This document shows positions 48,838 to 58,952 of a stretch of DNA of 64,000 nucleotides, piece by piece. Every line of letters begins with the position of its first letter. The first letter of the stretch is position 1. The DNA is from Mactra quadrangularis (taxonomy: Eukaryota; Mollusca; Bivalvia; Venerida; Mactridae), in contig CM046301.1 of NCBI GenBank assembly GCA_025267735.1, positions 58,919,872 through 58,983,871 on the forward strand, read 5' to 3'. A program made the translations under genes and the position numbers. Under the pieces are notes generated by a model. The model did no database searches. It saw only the letters and a program-made list of their open reading frames with translations, and was not told the DNA's origin.

Positions 48838-49090
48838 CAAACTCATTATTTTTTTATTGGGTTTAACGTCGTATTCAACACATATTTAGGTCATAGGCCT
48901 ATATACGACGGCCAGCTCTTCCTACTACAGGTTTCCTGGACACTTTTTCTATCACCAGTACTAACTTACCCTACCGCAAGGCCGACAACTCATGTAAAGG
49001 GTATGACCTACCGCGACCGGGCTCGAACCCGCGATCTCCGGATTCGAAGTCAGACATGCTAACCACTACGCCGCGGCACAAAATCATTAT
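48838..49090 (-). mobile_element. SINE-3 tail family with a different tRNA head, 12 bp target duplication, in copy B
   Basis: On the minus strand the head has TAGTGGTTAGCATG (A box) and GCGGGTTCGAGCCC (B box), followed by a SINE-3-type body (GGCCTTGCGGTAGGGTAAG) and tail (GACGTTAAACCCAATAAAAA). The flanks are CAAACTCATTAT (48838-48849) and CAAAATCATTAT (49079-49090). The head differs from both SINE-1 and the other SINE-3 copies. Confidence 0.88.
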
Positions 49091-49824
49091 AAATGACATA
49101 TTCGATATAGTATACAATTACGTTATGTTTTAAAAGAGTCTAATTTAAGTGTCATAGATTTTCAACAGATTGCGACATTTGCTAAATCAAATAATTGACT
49201 TTCGTTTTGTAGAATCAAAAAAGTCTGCTTCAAGGAGATGTCTAAATGAATAAATCATTTGGAAAATAAGAACCTCGTAAATGTCTGTAAATGTCATTGT
49301 CAATTTGTCTGATGTAATTTTTTATTTTATTTGGCGTCATATTTTTGTCTATTGCAGGCGATTTTCAGAATATATATATATTAAAGACCGGTATCTGCAA
49401 ATGACATGTTTTATTGTTTAGGTAGACGCTATTATATAGAGATATCTGTTTTATTTCTGTCAATGTCAATATCAGAACAATACATCATATTTATATTCAG
49501 CGACCGATTTTCAAGTTGAATATGTTTTGTTCTTTTTTTTCTGGCCTACTGATATTTGATAAAATAATTTGTCAAGAGTTATTGTTGCGGGAGAAAGATA
49601 AATATCGCTTTAGGAAATATTTTGTTTTGTTACTTGTTCTCGTGAACTTATATTTAATAAAACAACTTGTTAATAATAATTGTTGCGGGAGAATGATGGC
49701 CTTAGGATTTTTTTAATCTTTCAAAACATTAAATGCATACAAATCAGTATTAATATAGTTCGTTTTTCTCTAATTTTGTTGACGATTAAAATGAAATTTC
49801 AGAACGATTTCAGATGTACGCTCG

Positions 49825-50113
49825 TAAGTATGTTCATTTATTTATTTATTTTATTTATTGGAGTTAACGCCGTATCAACACAATTTAGGTCATTTCACGG
49901 CGTCCAGCGCACCTAACCTAGCTTTCCTGGACACTTGTCTATAACCAGTACTCACCTACCCTTCCACAAGGCCGGAAACTTCTCCATATTATCTAAAATC
50001 GACATTATTGTCAAATTTTCATGGAAGGGTATAACCTCCCCGGGTGGGATTCGAACCCGCATCCCCTCGGGCACGAGTATCCAAATCCCGGCGCGCTATA
50101 AGTATGTTCATTT
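49825..50113 (-). mobile_element. SINE-3 family, exact 15 bp target duplication, private to copy B
   Basis: TAAGTATGTTCATTT brackets the element (49825-49839 and 50099-50113). Copy A has one empty site at 32438-32452 with one substitution. The minus-strand head ends at the tRNA-like GCGCGCCGGGATTTGGATA and is slightly 5'-truncated (it lacks the first half of the A-box region). The tail is GGCGTTAACTCCAATAAATA. Confidence 0.93.
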
Positions 50114-50250
50114 GATGGAAAAGATACATTATTTTCAAAAATTATACCGTTTTCTAATTCTTGCTATGTGTGCATATCAAACATGCATTTTATATAAGTT
50201 AACTTGATTTAAAACGTAACAAACACTAAGGTTGTGGTTAAGCTCGTCGT

Positions 50251-51299
50251 GTTTTACAAATTCGGCGATTTGAGTTTCTTGCCGCGGAAAGTGATAACTT
50301 TTCAGCTCGTCATATAGTATGTTAATAACATTTAACATTGAGATGCTATTGTCTTTCTTGTTGAAGATGAAAGTGTTCTAGTTAAGAGTAAACATGAACG
50401 CTAATAGAGGAGTCAGTCGTAAATAATATCGGAAAATATTGATCAACGATTTAAACACCTAATAAGCTAGCGTTCTTTACAAACGTGAAGACACTACTAT
50501 GAACGCGATACATACAACGTAAAAAATGTTAAAAAAAGCTGATATAGTATTTAGCTCATTCATTGATTCAATTTGCATTAATTTTGTGATTGACCTAATG
50601 TAAAACATAGAACGCATGTTGATCACTTTATAATAGAGACATACCGTTCATGACCATTACATTTACCGAAACAATATCACTGGTAATTTGTCTGGAACAT
50701 CAAAAGATGGTTTCTGATGGGAATTTAATTCCAAAAACATTATGCTTCCAGACTGTTCATTTATTCTTTGGTTGAACTTCCACACCAATGCGCACCGAAG
50801 TAATGTCACATGGAAGCATTTATGCGGAGACATTGGACTAACCTATAACTTGCACTTACATTACTGTGTCGGGTAATATGACTTTACAAATCATTTGTTA
50901 GTGTGTGACCGATGTCTCTTAGACTGATGTAAAGTGTTTTGGCAATTTTAAGTTACCCACGAAAGAATATCACTTCATGTTATTTTCTATTAAGAGACGT
51001 TGAAGACAAGTCTAAAATACTAACGAAATTCAATGATTCAAGTGTGTGTTCTTGGTCAATTAGTATATCATATAGCCAGTCGATGTATATGCACATGTAA
51101 TCTAATTGTTTAATTATTTTAGCCAAGTATTCAACTTATGAGTAGTTTTTTTATATAAGACTGATTTTTGTCCCAGTAAAACGATCAAAACATTGAAACG
51201 TAACCAGGAGAGCTAACAAACAAGGTTACGCACTGAAAACATTAATGGCTATGTACTGCAATGTAAAATCGTATGTTTAAACTAGAGACGGGGTCAGCG
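50251..51299. other. Gene-free stretch, possibly the start of a third duplication unit
   Basis: The segment 50,275-50,370 (GCCGCGG..., GTCATATAGTATGTTAATAA, GAGATGCTATTGTCTTTCTT) resembles 37,975-38,060 just before copy B. If real, copy B is followed by the first part of another unit. Alignment is weak beyond 100 bases. Confidence 0.3.
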
Positions 51300-51477
51300 A
51301 CTTTTTCATGGTCATATTAATGATCTTAAGCGGGGACGTTAAATCTCCCCTAAACTGTTAGCTATAATGATAATGAATAGTGGCATCTCAGGTATTTTAC
51401 TAGAACCAAATGAAATAGAATTACTTTTGTTTATGTTTGCTGATGATGTTGGTCTACTAGCAGATACAGTATTTGGA

Positions 51478-52664
51478 CTTAAGACCCCAGTCACACTGGA
51501 GCTCACGATTACTTACGACCACCGGCGACGCGTAAAACCGACGATCATCGGCGATTGTCTGCGACCAAACCCTCTTTGCGCAGAAAAATTTACTACCGCG
51601 ATTATCGTACGACCAGTCATTGACAATCGTACGACAGGTCATCAGAAAACGTACGATTGTCTCAAGATTGTCTGGGATTACTTACGACTACCCGTGACCT
51701 GTCATGCGATCACCTACAACTTGTCGTACGACCATCGCACGATTACTAAAGACTACTCAAGACTATCAGTGACTAGTGACAATTTGTAAAGACTGTCTTA
51801 AGATTGTTGCACGACAGTTTTGCGATTAACAAATATCCGAAAAAGACTGATGGATTGGAGGTATAAATAAGGACTTTACAGTGAAACATTCTCATTTATC
51901 ACAGTAACGAGAGAGAGAGTAAACAACACAGAATAACTATGGCCGACGCACCGTGGAGACTGCAGATGATACATCAGGGACGTCTTGAGGTAATGCATTT
52001 TCATGCTGGGTTACAACTAGCTCTTCAGTTTCACCCTCAGAGTCAGAGTCGTGTTTGGTCCTTTTCTGGACTTTTCCTTTACACTTTGACTTTTTGGGTG
52101 GCATGACGGTGTTACTCAAACGAGAGAAAAAGTGCGTATGAGGAATGAACCGTAAAGTGACTGCTATATATAATGTTAGACCACGTGGTCTGTGTCTTGT
52201 CACAGGAAATCTTTAACTAGTCTCTGACGATCGTACGATGGTTGCAATTAATCGTACAGACGTCGCTAGTTGTCATTTGTAATCGTGGGTGGTCGTAAGA
52301 CAAGTCACTACTAATCGCACGATGATCTTACGACTTTGGAAAGACTACCTGCGACCGAGTGACAAGGACATCGGCGCCGACCAGTTGAAGATTATTACAG
52401 ACTTTCGAACGACGATCGTGCGACAGCCTAAGACCTTATAAGATCACTAGCGACCTGTTTGATCGCAAGGAGGTTTTTGTGCAAGCTCAAAAACCTCTCT
52501 GCGACTGAAATTGGTCGTGGGACCTAAATAAGATAACCTGCGACTGTCGAAGATCACCGATGACCGTCGTAAGACTTTTTAAAGATTCTTCGCGACTAGA
52601 GGTCACTGGTGATCGTCAACTGGTCTTAAGTGGTCGTAAGCTCTAATGTGACTGGGGCTTAAGA
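51478..52664. mobile_element. DNA transposon (1173 bp), TIR CCCCAGTCACA, nested in the LINE
   Basis: The ends CCCCAGTCACACTGGAGCT (51485) and, reversed from 52657, CCCCAGTCACATTAGAGCT continue into TTACGACCAC on both sides. The flanks are CTTAAGA at 51478-51484 and 52658-52664. The duplication could be these 7 bp, or TTAA with slightly uneven ends. Both arms carry many variants of a word like CGTACGAC / GCGACC / AAGATTGTC, spread over more than 300 bp each side: a dense subterminal repeat field. The superfamily is uncertain; TTAA would suggest Kolobok/piggyBac-like, 7 bp would suggest another group. Non-autonomous. Confidence 0.85.
51937..52104 (-). CDS. Internal ORF of the nested transposon: basic/acidic 55-residue segment
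   Basis: The frame from Met at 52104 reads MPPKKSKCKGKVQKRTKHD, then SDSEGETEELVVTQ, and ends at TAG (51939-51937). It has a lysine-rich start followed by an acidic serine stretch, resembling the N-terminal, nuclear-targeting piece of a transposase or accessory protein whose remainder was deleted when the element became non-autonomous. An in-frame Met 33 codons earlier is less likely, since that stretch lies in promoter-like sequence with ATATAT (52,165). No catalytic residues are present. Confidence 0.4.
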   Translation of the reverse strand: MPPKKSKCKGKVQKRTKHDSDSEGETEELVVTQHENALPQDVPDVSSAVSTVRRP

Positions 52665-53414
52665 GACATCTAGTTACACTTGATAAATTTTGTAATAATT
52701 ATTTCTTATCAGTTAACGTCAATAGAACTATGATTTTAGTGTTTAGAAACGGTGGAACTTTGTCATTGAATGAGATATGGTACTATCAAGGCTCATTTCT
52801 TCAAAATGTAAATACATTTGTTTATGTTGGTGTTTTATTCTCAACTTTATGGTTACATCAAAATGCAAATATTGAAAAAAAACTGTTTTTAAACTGATTT
52901 TTGAACAGGCTGAAATATGTTTACCTACAGACCTGTTACAGTGAGCTAGAAAAAATTCTAAACTAAGTTTGTATCGTCATATCAAATCTTAATATGAACA
53001 TGAACATTATTTTTACAAATTATTTGTTAGAAAATATAGCCATAAGTTCATATCAGGAGTCAATTATCTGGAACTAGAAAGTGGTTGATATACAGGCATT
53101 GAGCAAGTAAATCGTACCTGTAAATTATGTAATTCGCATGAAGTAGAAAATGAACTTCATTTTCTGTTTAAGTGTCATGTATTTGCTGATTTAAGACATT
53201 TCTATACACCTAAAATGTTCTGGATAATTCCAACTATTAAAAAACTTTATATTCTGTTGTCTAGTAATAATGATACACGTATAACTAATGTTGCCATATC
53301 TCTATGACATGCATACCGTAGAAGGCGATTATTATAAATTTATTATAAGTCTATCATTGTGTACAAACTTGTATGGAATCACTGATGTAAATATTATAGA
53401 TTCTATATTTTATG

Positions 53415-53635
53415 TTATAATATGTACTTATATACAGGGCTTTTTCAGTATTTGGGGAAGGGGCCTTGTGCCTGTCTTTATGTAGAACATTTGGGGAAAT
53501 TTTACAGATAGGGGAAGAAAAAATTCAATGTAAACTCCAATGTTTGGAAAACAGCATGATCTTAAAAAAAATGTCAGTTGGGGAAGGCGCCTGTAAATGG
53601 CACCTGTTATATAAGGAAAAAGGGTCTAATATATA
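53415..53635 (+). repeat. Possible MITE or repeat with GGGCTTTTTCAGTATTTGGGG start
   Basis: TATATACAGGGCTTTTTCAG at the left and GGAAAAAGGGTCTAATATAT at the right give a weak inverted end (AGGG-CTTTTTC against AGACCCTTTTTC), with repeated GGGGAAGG blocks inside followed by GCC-rich words. The assignment is tentative. Confidence 0.35.
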
Positions 53636-53639
53636 AAAT

Positions 53640-54860
53640 AAATTAATATTTCTATTGTATGTCATGTGTCAGAGGCCGATGACCTATATATCTAATGTAA
53701 ATTATATTCAGATTAATACATTGCCCTTGTACAAGTTGCTATACGGTTGTTTCATACATACTAATAATCTGCTAGTACAGCCTCGGGATACAATTTTAGC
53801 CGATAATAAACACTAAGACCTTTTTTCACTATATCAACAAATTTATAACCGACAGTCGCGCCGAAGTTGATTATTTTCCTGTTATTATCAAATTATAAAC
53901 CGCAGCCTTGTGTCGAAATCTTATTTATGTTGTTTTTTTATTTCACAAATTCTTGTCTGGAGGCAACTGGATGTAACCCTATTTGTCCCAGTGAGATATA
54001 TTAAGGCACTTCTTGATATTTCCTATATTGAACTCTTAAATGTTCTCCATTAGTTGTCAGTAAGAGCAAGGCTAATATCTAAAGCCCCATTATTAAAAGT
54101 AGCACTGTATTTGGACTGCAAAGAAAATAGACAATTATCTATTTCAAACACTTCTGATGAACACATTTGGTAAAAATAAATGTAAGTATTGCTTAAGTAT
54201 TTTTATGTTATTATTGCATTTTAAAGTTAAAATATGTAGATGTAGATAGATCCCGAAAGTAGAATTTGGATGTCAATACAAACAATCGTTTTGATCACAG
54301 TATGTTTCAGACGAAGTCATATTATAGAAAATAACTTCCTCCAAAGTACATAATTAAGCTCTAAAACCATAGTGGATCAAGTATAGTGAACATTAGCTTA
54401 TAAATCATAAAAAATGTTGTGTGTTCTTAAAAGTTGTTTGAACTGTTTATTTTGTCTCAAATGCATGTTATATTTTGGTAACTTTATGGTTGTAAAAGAG
54501 TGTTCAAGTGTACTGCTAATAATTGCATCCTCATATAGCGGATTTACCATTTTAGTACTCATTCACAAACGTAAGCTTCCGTACGAAACAAATTATAATA
54601 AAGATTCAATGTAAAGCGCAATCGAATATATAGACTATATAACTTTTGCGCTGTATAAATCGACTGTGATTTGATTTTAATCAATGATATGAATTAGGAC
54701 TGCACGAATGATTAGAAACATTTTAACACGAAACCCATAAACTTTAACAGTGACTTTTTAAATCTTACACAAATAATATAAAGACGTTTTCCATTTAACA
54801 TTGTCTAGTATGCTTTTCTATCATAACTACAGCCTTTAAGAATTCCTTTAGATGATCAGT
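53640..54860. other. Gene-free AT-rich stretch
   Basis: Nothing supportable was seen. The ORF at 54414-54614 has a hydrophobic run but no recognisable family. Confidence 0.4.
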
Positions 54861-54864
54861 AATT

Positions 54865-54998
54865 CTCTTTATGTAATAAGAAATTACTTGTATTTATCTT
54901 TAACTGACATCAGCTGTATCCTGAGCATTGTCATTATATGGTGGCTGCTTCCTTTTTTCAGTTCTAATTTTCTATATTTATTCACTTATCCTCGAACG
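54865..54998 (+). repeat. Direct repeat unit E1 (pairs with 60830-60962)
   Basis: ATTACTTGTATTTA, then CATCAGCTGTATCCTGAGCA, TGTCATTATATGG, GCTTCCT and AGTTCTAAT occur in the same order in both places. It is moderately diverged and about 130 bp long. Confidence 0.7.
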
Positions 54999-54999
54999 T

Positions 55000-56091
55000 T
55001 CGATTACTAGAAGCATAATTATATTGCCCTTTTAGCGTCTTCTTAATGCTGTCGGGGTTTCTCTTAGTATCTGATGATGAATGTCGCCATATCTAAAATA
55101 TAACCAATTTATTCAACATACAAAATAATATATTGGCGCGATCTACAGTCTTATTCGGTAGCGATGTTTACTAAATCAATTATTGAGGTAATACATGGGG
55201 TTTCCTCATGTTTAATAGCGGATTGTGACAAATCTTCATTTAAATATGTCTCGGACGACTACATTAGGCTGCGCATGAGCAATTAAAGGGATAAGTACTA
55301 TTGCAACTATTGTAGTCCGCATTACGTGTTAACAAGCAGTCGATAGGAAGTACATATATTTCTAATCTGACTTATGTAAGGTAAAGGTCCCTTGTATCGC
55401 TTCTGTTTGTTGTATTAGCTATATATACCATCAAACCCCCATGTCTGATAGCGCTATTATTTAAGACAATTTGTATCATCCCATTTCAGTAAAGTTTACG
55501 TAGATAGCATAATGATTAACGATCTAATATGATAAGGGTATTTCGGAACCAAATATAAGTATCGAATTAGATCAAGCCAATACTCGAGGCACTTTGGTCG
55601 TCAATCACAATATAAAGGTCGCAATACCTACTAGGTAAATAAAACGAATTGTATACTTTGAAATGTATTAAGATTAAGAAAAAAGCAATCTCGTCATTTT
55701 TCTATTGACTACATGTACATGTATATTGACGTTATAAACCGGTTGTACTCATAATGTGTATCAATGTTTTCAGACAAATTATATTCCATCATTTTTCTAC
55801 ACAATGTAGCCGTACTTTAATGGTAGTCCAAATAATTCATAAACCATTATAATCGAATCGATTCAGCCTTTAATTTTTTTCTTTTATGTTTCAGTTTGCT
55901 GAAAACAAGGCCGGAAATAAAAATGCATAATCTGTTCGTTTGAAGAAAATACAATGAACGGGGAATAAAGCATTTTTACATTATCGAGATTAGATTGACA
56001 TCAACAAACATGTGGGAAGATATTTTTATACAACAAATTCAGGAAATTTTTTTCATTTAACATTCCGTGTTTTACGATGGATTTGTTTTTC
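55000..56091. other. Gene-free stretch
   Basis: Nothing supportable was seen. Confidence 0.4.
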
Positions 56092-56158
56092 GAAACGACC
56101 ACAGGGATTCCTAACAAAAACATAAATGGTTATCGTTAGGAATCCCTGTGGAAACGAC
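56092..56158. mobile_element. Minimal 51 bp MITE, perfect 16 bp inverted ends, 8 bp target duplication
   Basis: CACAGGGATTCCTAAC (56100-56115) and GTTAGGAATCCCTGTG (56135-56150) are perfect reverse complements around a 19-base centre. GAAACGAC lies at both 56092-56099 and 56151-56158. An 8 bp duplication with a CA-GGG type end fits the hAT superfamily. No coding capacity is possible at this size. Confidence 0.85.
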
Positions 56159-56159
56159 A

Positions 56160-57090
56160 CAATTCCCTTGTTTTATTTCGTGTAAAGATTTCTCATTTTA
56201 TGTTAATTCCAGCAATAGAAACATTTACAAACATTGGTAACATATAGTTAAGAATATTAACTACTTCATTAGGCCACAACAAATAGATCAAATGTTCTAT
56301 GTCCAAAAAAAATTGGTGCGAGCAAGCGAAAAAAAATTTTTTTTTTCCATATTTTTTATTTTGAGAAGCGAGCGAATTAATTAAGTCTGTTAGATTATTT
56401 TAGGGCATAAAAATTGTAAGAATGTAAACTTTTCTCCCTGTCCTACCTACTCTCTAAGTAATGGATCAAATTTTTTACACTGCAAGGAGACATATGACGT
56501 CAGACATCAAGATGTGTAGAAAGTTTATGCAGACATTAAGTCTACGTCATAGTTATACTGATGTGAAATCAATTTAAAACGCACAGTGTGTGTAAAAGTT
56601 TAAGGAAAGTTTGCATGGACATATTTAAGAAATGTGAAAATCTTCCATACACTTAAGGACTAAGACAGAGTGTAGTAATCGTATTTCCTAACAAAGGATT
56701 ATGTCGTCGTAATTTCTTGTTAACAAGAATACATTACTGTTTTTACCGTAATAGTCAAATTATGCTGATTTATATCGATATTTTGACCTCATATTATTAA
56801 TTTTCTTTGTAATTTTACTTGGTCGATTGCCATTTTTCCCCCCAAAATTGTTGATGGAGAACAAATTTCAAAGTGCGGGAGCAGAAAATTTTTATTTTTC
56901 ATTTTCCGAGTTATAGGTGCTGTAAATTCGACGAACATATAATACTTTGTTGTGGCCTTAAGCTCTTTGTCGCACAATAGCTTATAAAAGCTATTATTAC
57001 CTAATGCTCTATATAAATGTCAATTTGCTATTTTTAACTGGTTTTTTTAACTATTCTGAGTGAAACCGGATTAAACCTGTTATGTTTTAC
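56160..57090. other. Gene-free stretch with low-complexity A/T runs
   Basis: Poly-A/poly-T blocks near 56,305-56,360 sit next to GCGAGCAAGCGAA and GAAGCGAGCGAA. Otherwise nothing was seen. Confidence 0.4.
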
Positions 57091-57094
57091 TGCG

Positions 57095-57175
57095 CAACGC
57101 CACTGCGCATGAAACAGTTTTGACTGTTGCCCTCGCGTGCGAACTGTTGCCCTCACGTGCGAACTGTTTCATAGA
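57095..57175. repeat. Inverted/tandem cluster of GAACTGTTGCCCTC words
   Basis: CTGTTGCCCTCGCGTGCGAA and CTGTTGCCCTCACGTGCGAA stand in tandem, flanked by CATGAAACAG and CTGTTTCATAG as inverted ends. The word GAACTGTTGCCCTCG recurs at the centre of the 173 bp palindrome at 57439-57611, so the two are related. Confidence 0.6.
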
Positions 57176-57293
57176 GTGAAGTGCCAAGGGAAGTAACCGC
57201 ATTAAAAAAACTCCAAGCGTCCAATGAGCGAGATCATTGCAAGCGTCTTAAGTTACCAAACGAAAAGTAGAAAAAAAGTAAATTCTGTTACAG

Positions 57294-57506
57294 TAGAAAA
57301 TATCAACGATATGTCGATATGTTTGAAGACATTGAAGAGAGAGGGATCTCGAACTTTTGCTAGAGAATCGGGACTCGCTAAGCACACGTAATGTCATCAA
57401 GGGCGCAGTCAGCGCAGTACTTGCATTAGGTAATAAAACACTTATTGCATGGGTGTTTGGGGAACAGTCAAAACTATTATCCCTCGGTATCAGGGACAAC
57501 ATTTAG
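57294..57506 (+). pseudogene. Coding-like exon remnant, unknown family, one frameshift
   Basis: After an acceptor-like TTCTGTTACAG the sequence reads ENINDMSICLKTLKRE. After a one-base shift in the GA-run near 57,340 it reads RDLELLLENRDSLSTRN, then VIKGAVSAVLALGNKTLIAW, then VFGEQSKLLSLGIRDNI and stops at 57504-57506. The amphipathic helix-like start and the Ala/Leu/Gly-rich segment look like genuine protein, unlike nearby AT-driven frames. The last 22 codons are present a second time, inverted, at 57612-57523. The family is not recognised; it could be a host exon or a transposon-encoded protein. Confidence 0.45.
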
Positions 57507-57611
57507 AACTGTTGCCCTCGGCCTAACGGCCTCGGGCAACAGTTCTTAAGTTGTCCCTGATACCTCGGGAAAATAGTTTTGATTGTTCCCCAAACACCCA
57601 TGAAATAAGTG
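57439..57611. repeat. 173 bp near-perfect palindrome
   Basis: The arms of about 80 bp start CACTTATTGCATGGGTGTTT on the left and, reversed, CACTTATTTCATGGGTGTTT on the right. They meet at GGCCTAACGGCC. The transcribed form would be a long hairpin. Arm differences are few substitutions and one indel. Confidence 0.9.
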
Positions 57612-57612
57612 T
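57523..57612 (-). pseudogene. Inverted second copy of the exon end (TLISWVFGEQSKLF...)
   Basis: The minus-strand frame reads TLISWVFGEQSKLFSRGIRD and then NLRTVARGR with a stop at 57525-57523. Compared with the plus-strand copy it has A-to-S, L-to-F and L-to-R changes and keeps the frame a little further. The pair forms the 173 bp palindrome. Confidence 0.45.
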
Positions 57613-58450
57613 ATAATGTTATTTTGTTTCTTGTAAACTTTCGACTTGGAATAAACGTTTGTACCTTGTATGTTGTTGTATCTTGTACTTTAATGTAACT
57701 ATATATCACCATATACCATCCATCGAGGACCATATTCAACATGGTGACACATAGATGCTTTCAATTCGAACACTATTAAGTAATTGACAAAAAGGTTCAC
57801 GCGGTACCATTTCAATACTGTTTGCTCTGTATTCAATTCTAACGGGGTTTTTTTCTTGTACTTTTTACAAGGAATGTGTTAAATTCTAGTAAAACAGACT
57901 GACATGGCTGAAAATAAAGAAGTTAACTAATTGTTAAAATTGCAATATTCACAGAACGTATTCCTTCAGTGTTCTGACTTATACAATGAACAATGAACGT
58001 GTTATTTATCATCGTTTATTCTTGAACACCAATTTCATTTCCTACTTTATTTATAGAAAATTACTTCAGTCAGTCATATGAAGTTACATAATTAACCTAT
58101 ATATCGATTCAAACTGGAAGTAATTAACCCGATTAGGCGTACAGAAGTCCCATGGTTGTTTTATCTAATAAAACATGTTTTAATTTTCCGTATAAGTTAA
58201 TAATTTTGATGCACTAATGTATTTAGTAAATCTCACAATAACTATACTAGGAGTAACATCCATAGAAATAGGTCATTCAATATGTCTTATAACATTAGCA
58301 AATTGAATGAAACCGTCATTGTAGTTAATTATCGTGCGTTAGAAACTAAGCCAAATCATATTGGCAATGAACTGATGCTTCATTTATGTAAAGCTACGCA
58401 TCTAAACTTATGCGCACAAAGTATGTCAAAAGTAGTTTAACAACCATTCC
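57613..58450. other. Gene-free stretch
   Basis: Nothing supportable was seen. Confidence 0.4.
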
Positions 58451-58575
58451 AATCTTCGTAAACAAATATTCTTTAGAGCGTTTTCGTACAGGATCTCTAC
58501 TATCTCAATATTGGGTCACGTCGAGATGACCTTTATATCGACCTATCAATGCGAAAATTTCATCTAGACAAATTT
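58451..58575 (+). repeat. Unclassified ~400 bp repeat (R400), truncated copy 1
   Basis: TCGTAAACAAATATTCT, GAGCGTTTTCGTACAGGATC, GGGTCACGTCGAGATGACC and TTTCATCTAGAC match the starts of copies 2 and 3. Sequence after about 58,575 is unrelated. Confidence 0.75.
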
Positions 58576-58950
58576 TGTTTTATTATCATAAAAGTTATTG
58601 TGGTTGTAACAGACACACCGATACTGTGTTCGCTAAACTATTTCTGTAATTTCTGTTAATATTTGGGGGCGTTTTATTACTAGACCCACATGGGTCAGGT
58701 TAGCTAAAAATACATTGAGTTAAAAGAAGCATTACTGATGGGTAAATACAAGTGCTTATAACTGTGCAACAATAGTAGTATCCTATGGCAAATATTTCCT
58801 TACCGTGTCAGAATGTTTAAAAGACAAAAAACAATCAATGGAAATGTCTGTGGTCAAGAAGAATAACAAGTAACACATAATTATATAAATAGCTTGGGAA
58901 TTCCATCAATATTCTACTCTTTTTTTAAAGAAATGTCATGTATTCAAACA
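58576..58950. other. Gene-free stretch
   Basis: Nothing supportable was seen. Confidence 0.4.
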
Positions 58951-58952
58951 AC

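Larger units (their letters stand above)
38120..50250 (+). repeat. Segmental duplication, copy B (about 12 kb)
   Basis: Direct partner of copy A. It is longer because of private insertions: SINE-1 at 39603-39929, a LINE reverse-transcriptase fragment at about 40238-41090, SINE-3 at 48850-49078 within a further unshared block (about 48,600-49,090), and SINE-3 at 49840-50098. About 200 bases of A (23,340-23,540) are absent from B at the LINE site. A short local duplication around TTGTTGCGGGAGAA (about 49,580 and 49,680) is found only in B. No conserved host coding frame was seen. Confidence 0.93.
51300..53307 (+). pseudogene. Decayed LINE reverse transcriptase interrupted by a DNA transposon
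   Basis: Before the insertion, an INDLK motif (about 51,314) and then NSGISGILLEPNEIELLLF and MFADDVGLLADT are readable; FADD is the catalytic core of reverse transcriptase. After removal of 51485-52664 the frame continues without a break: VFGLKRHLVTLDKF, SVNVNRTMILVFRNGG, IWYYQGSFLQ, FVYVGVLF. Stops follow near 52,890. At 53110-53307 another in-frame piece, NRTCKLCNSHEVENELHF then LFKCHVFADLRHFYTPKMF, is the C-terminal CCHC-type zinc motif (C-x2-C...H...C) of such LINEs. The length between pieces is too short for a full domain, so internal deletion has occurred. Confidence 0.85.

Noticed and set aside
51367..51789. 140-codon ORF as one protein
   Set aside because: Its first ~39 codons are LINE reverse transcriptase and the rest is read-through into the nested transposon's terminal repeats, so it is not a single gene.
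57248..57742. Minus-strand ORFs of 84 and 79 codons over the palindrome
   Set aside because: Mostly antisense shadows of the exon-like frame and its inverted copy; only 57612-57523 on the minus strand is protein-like.
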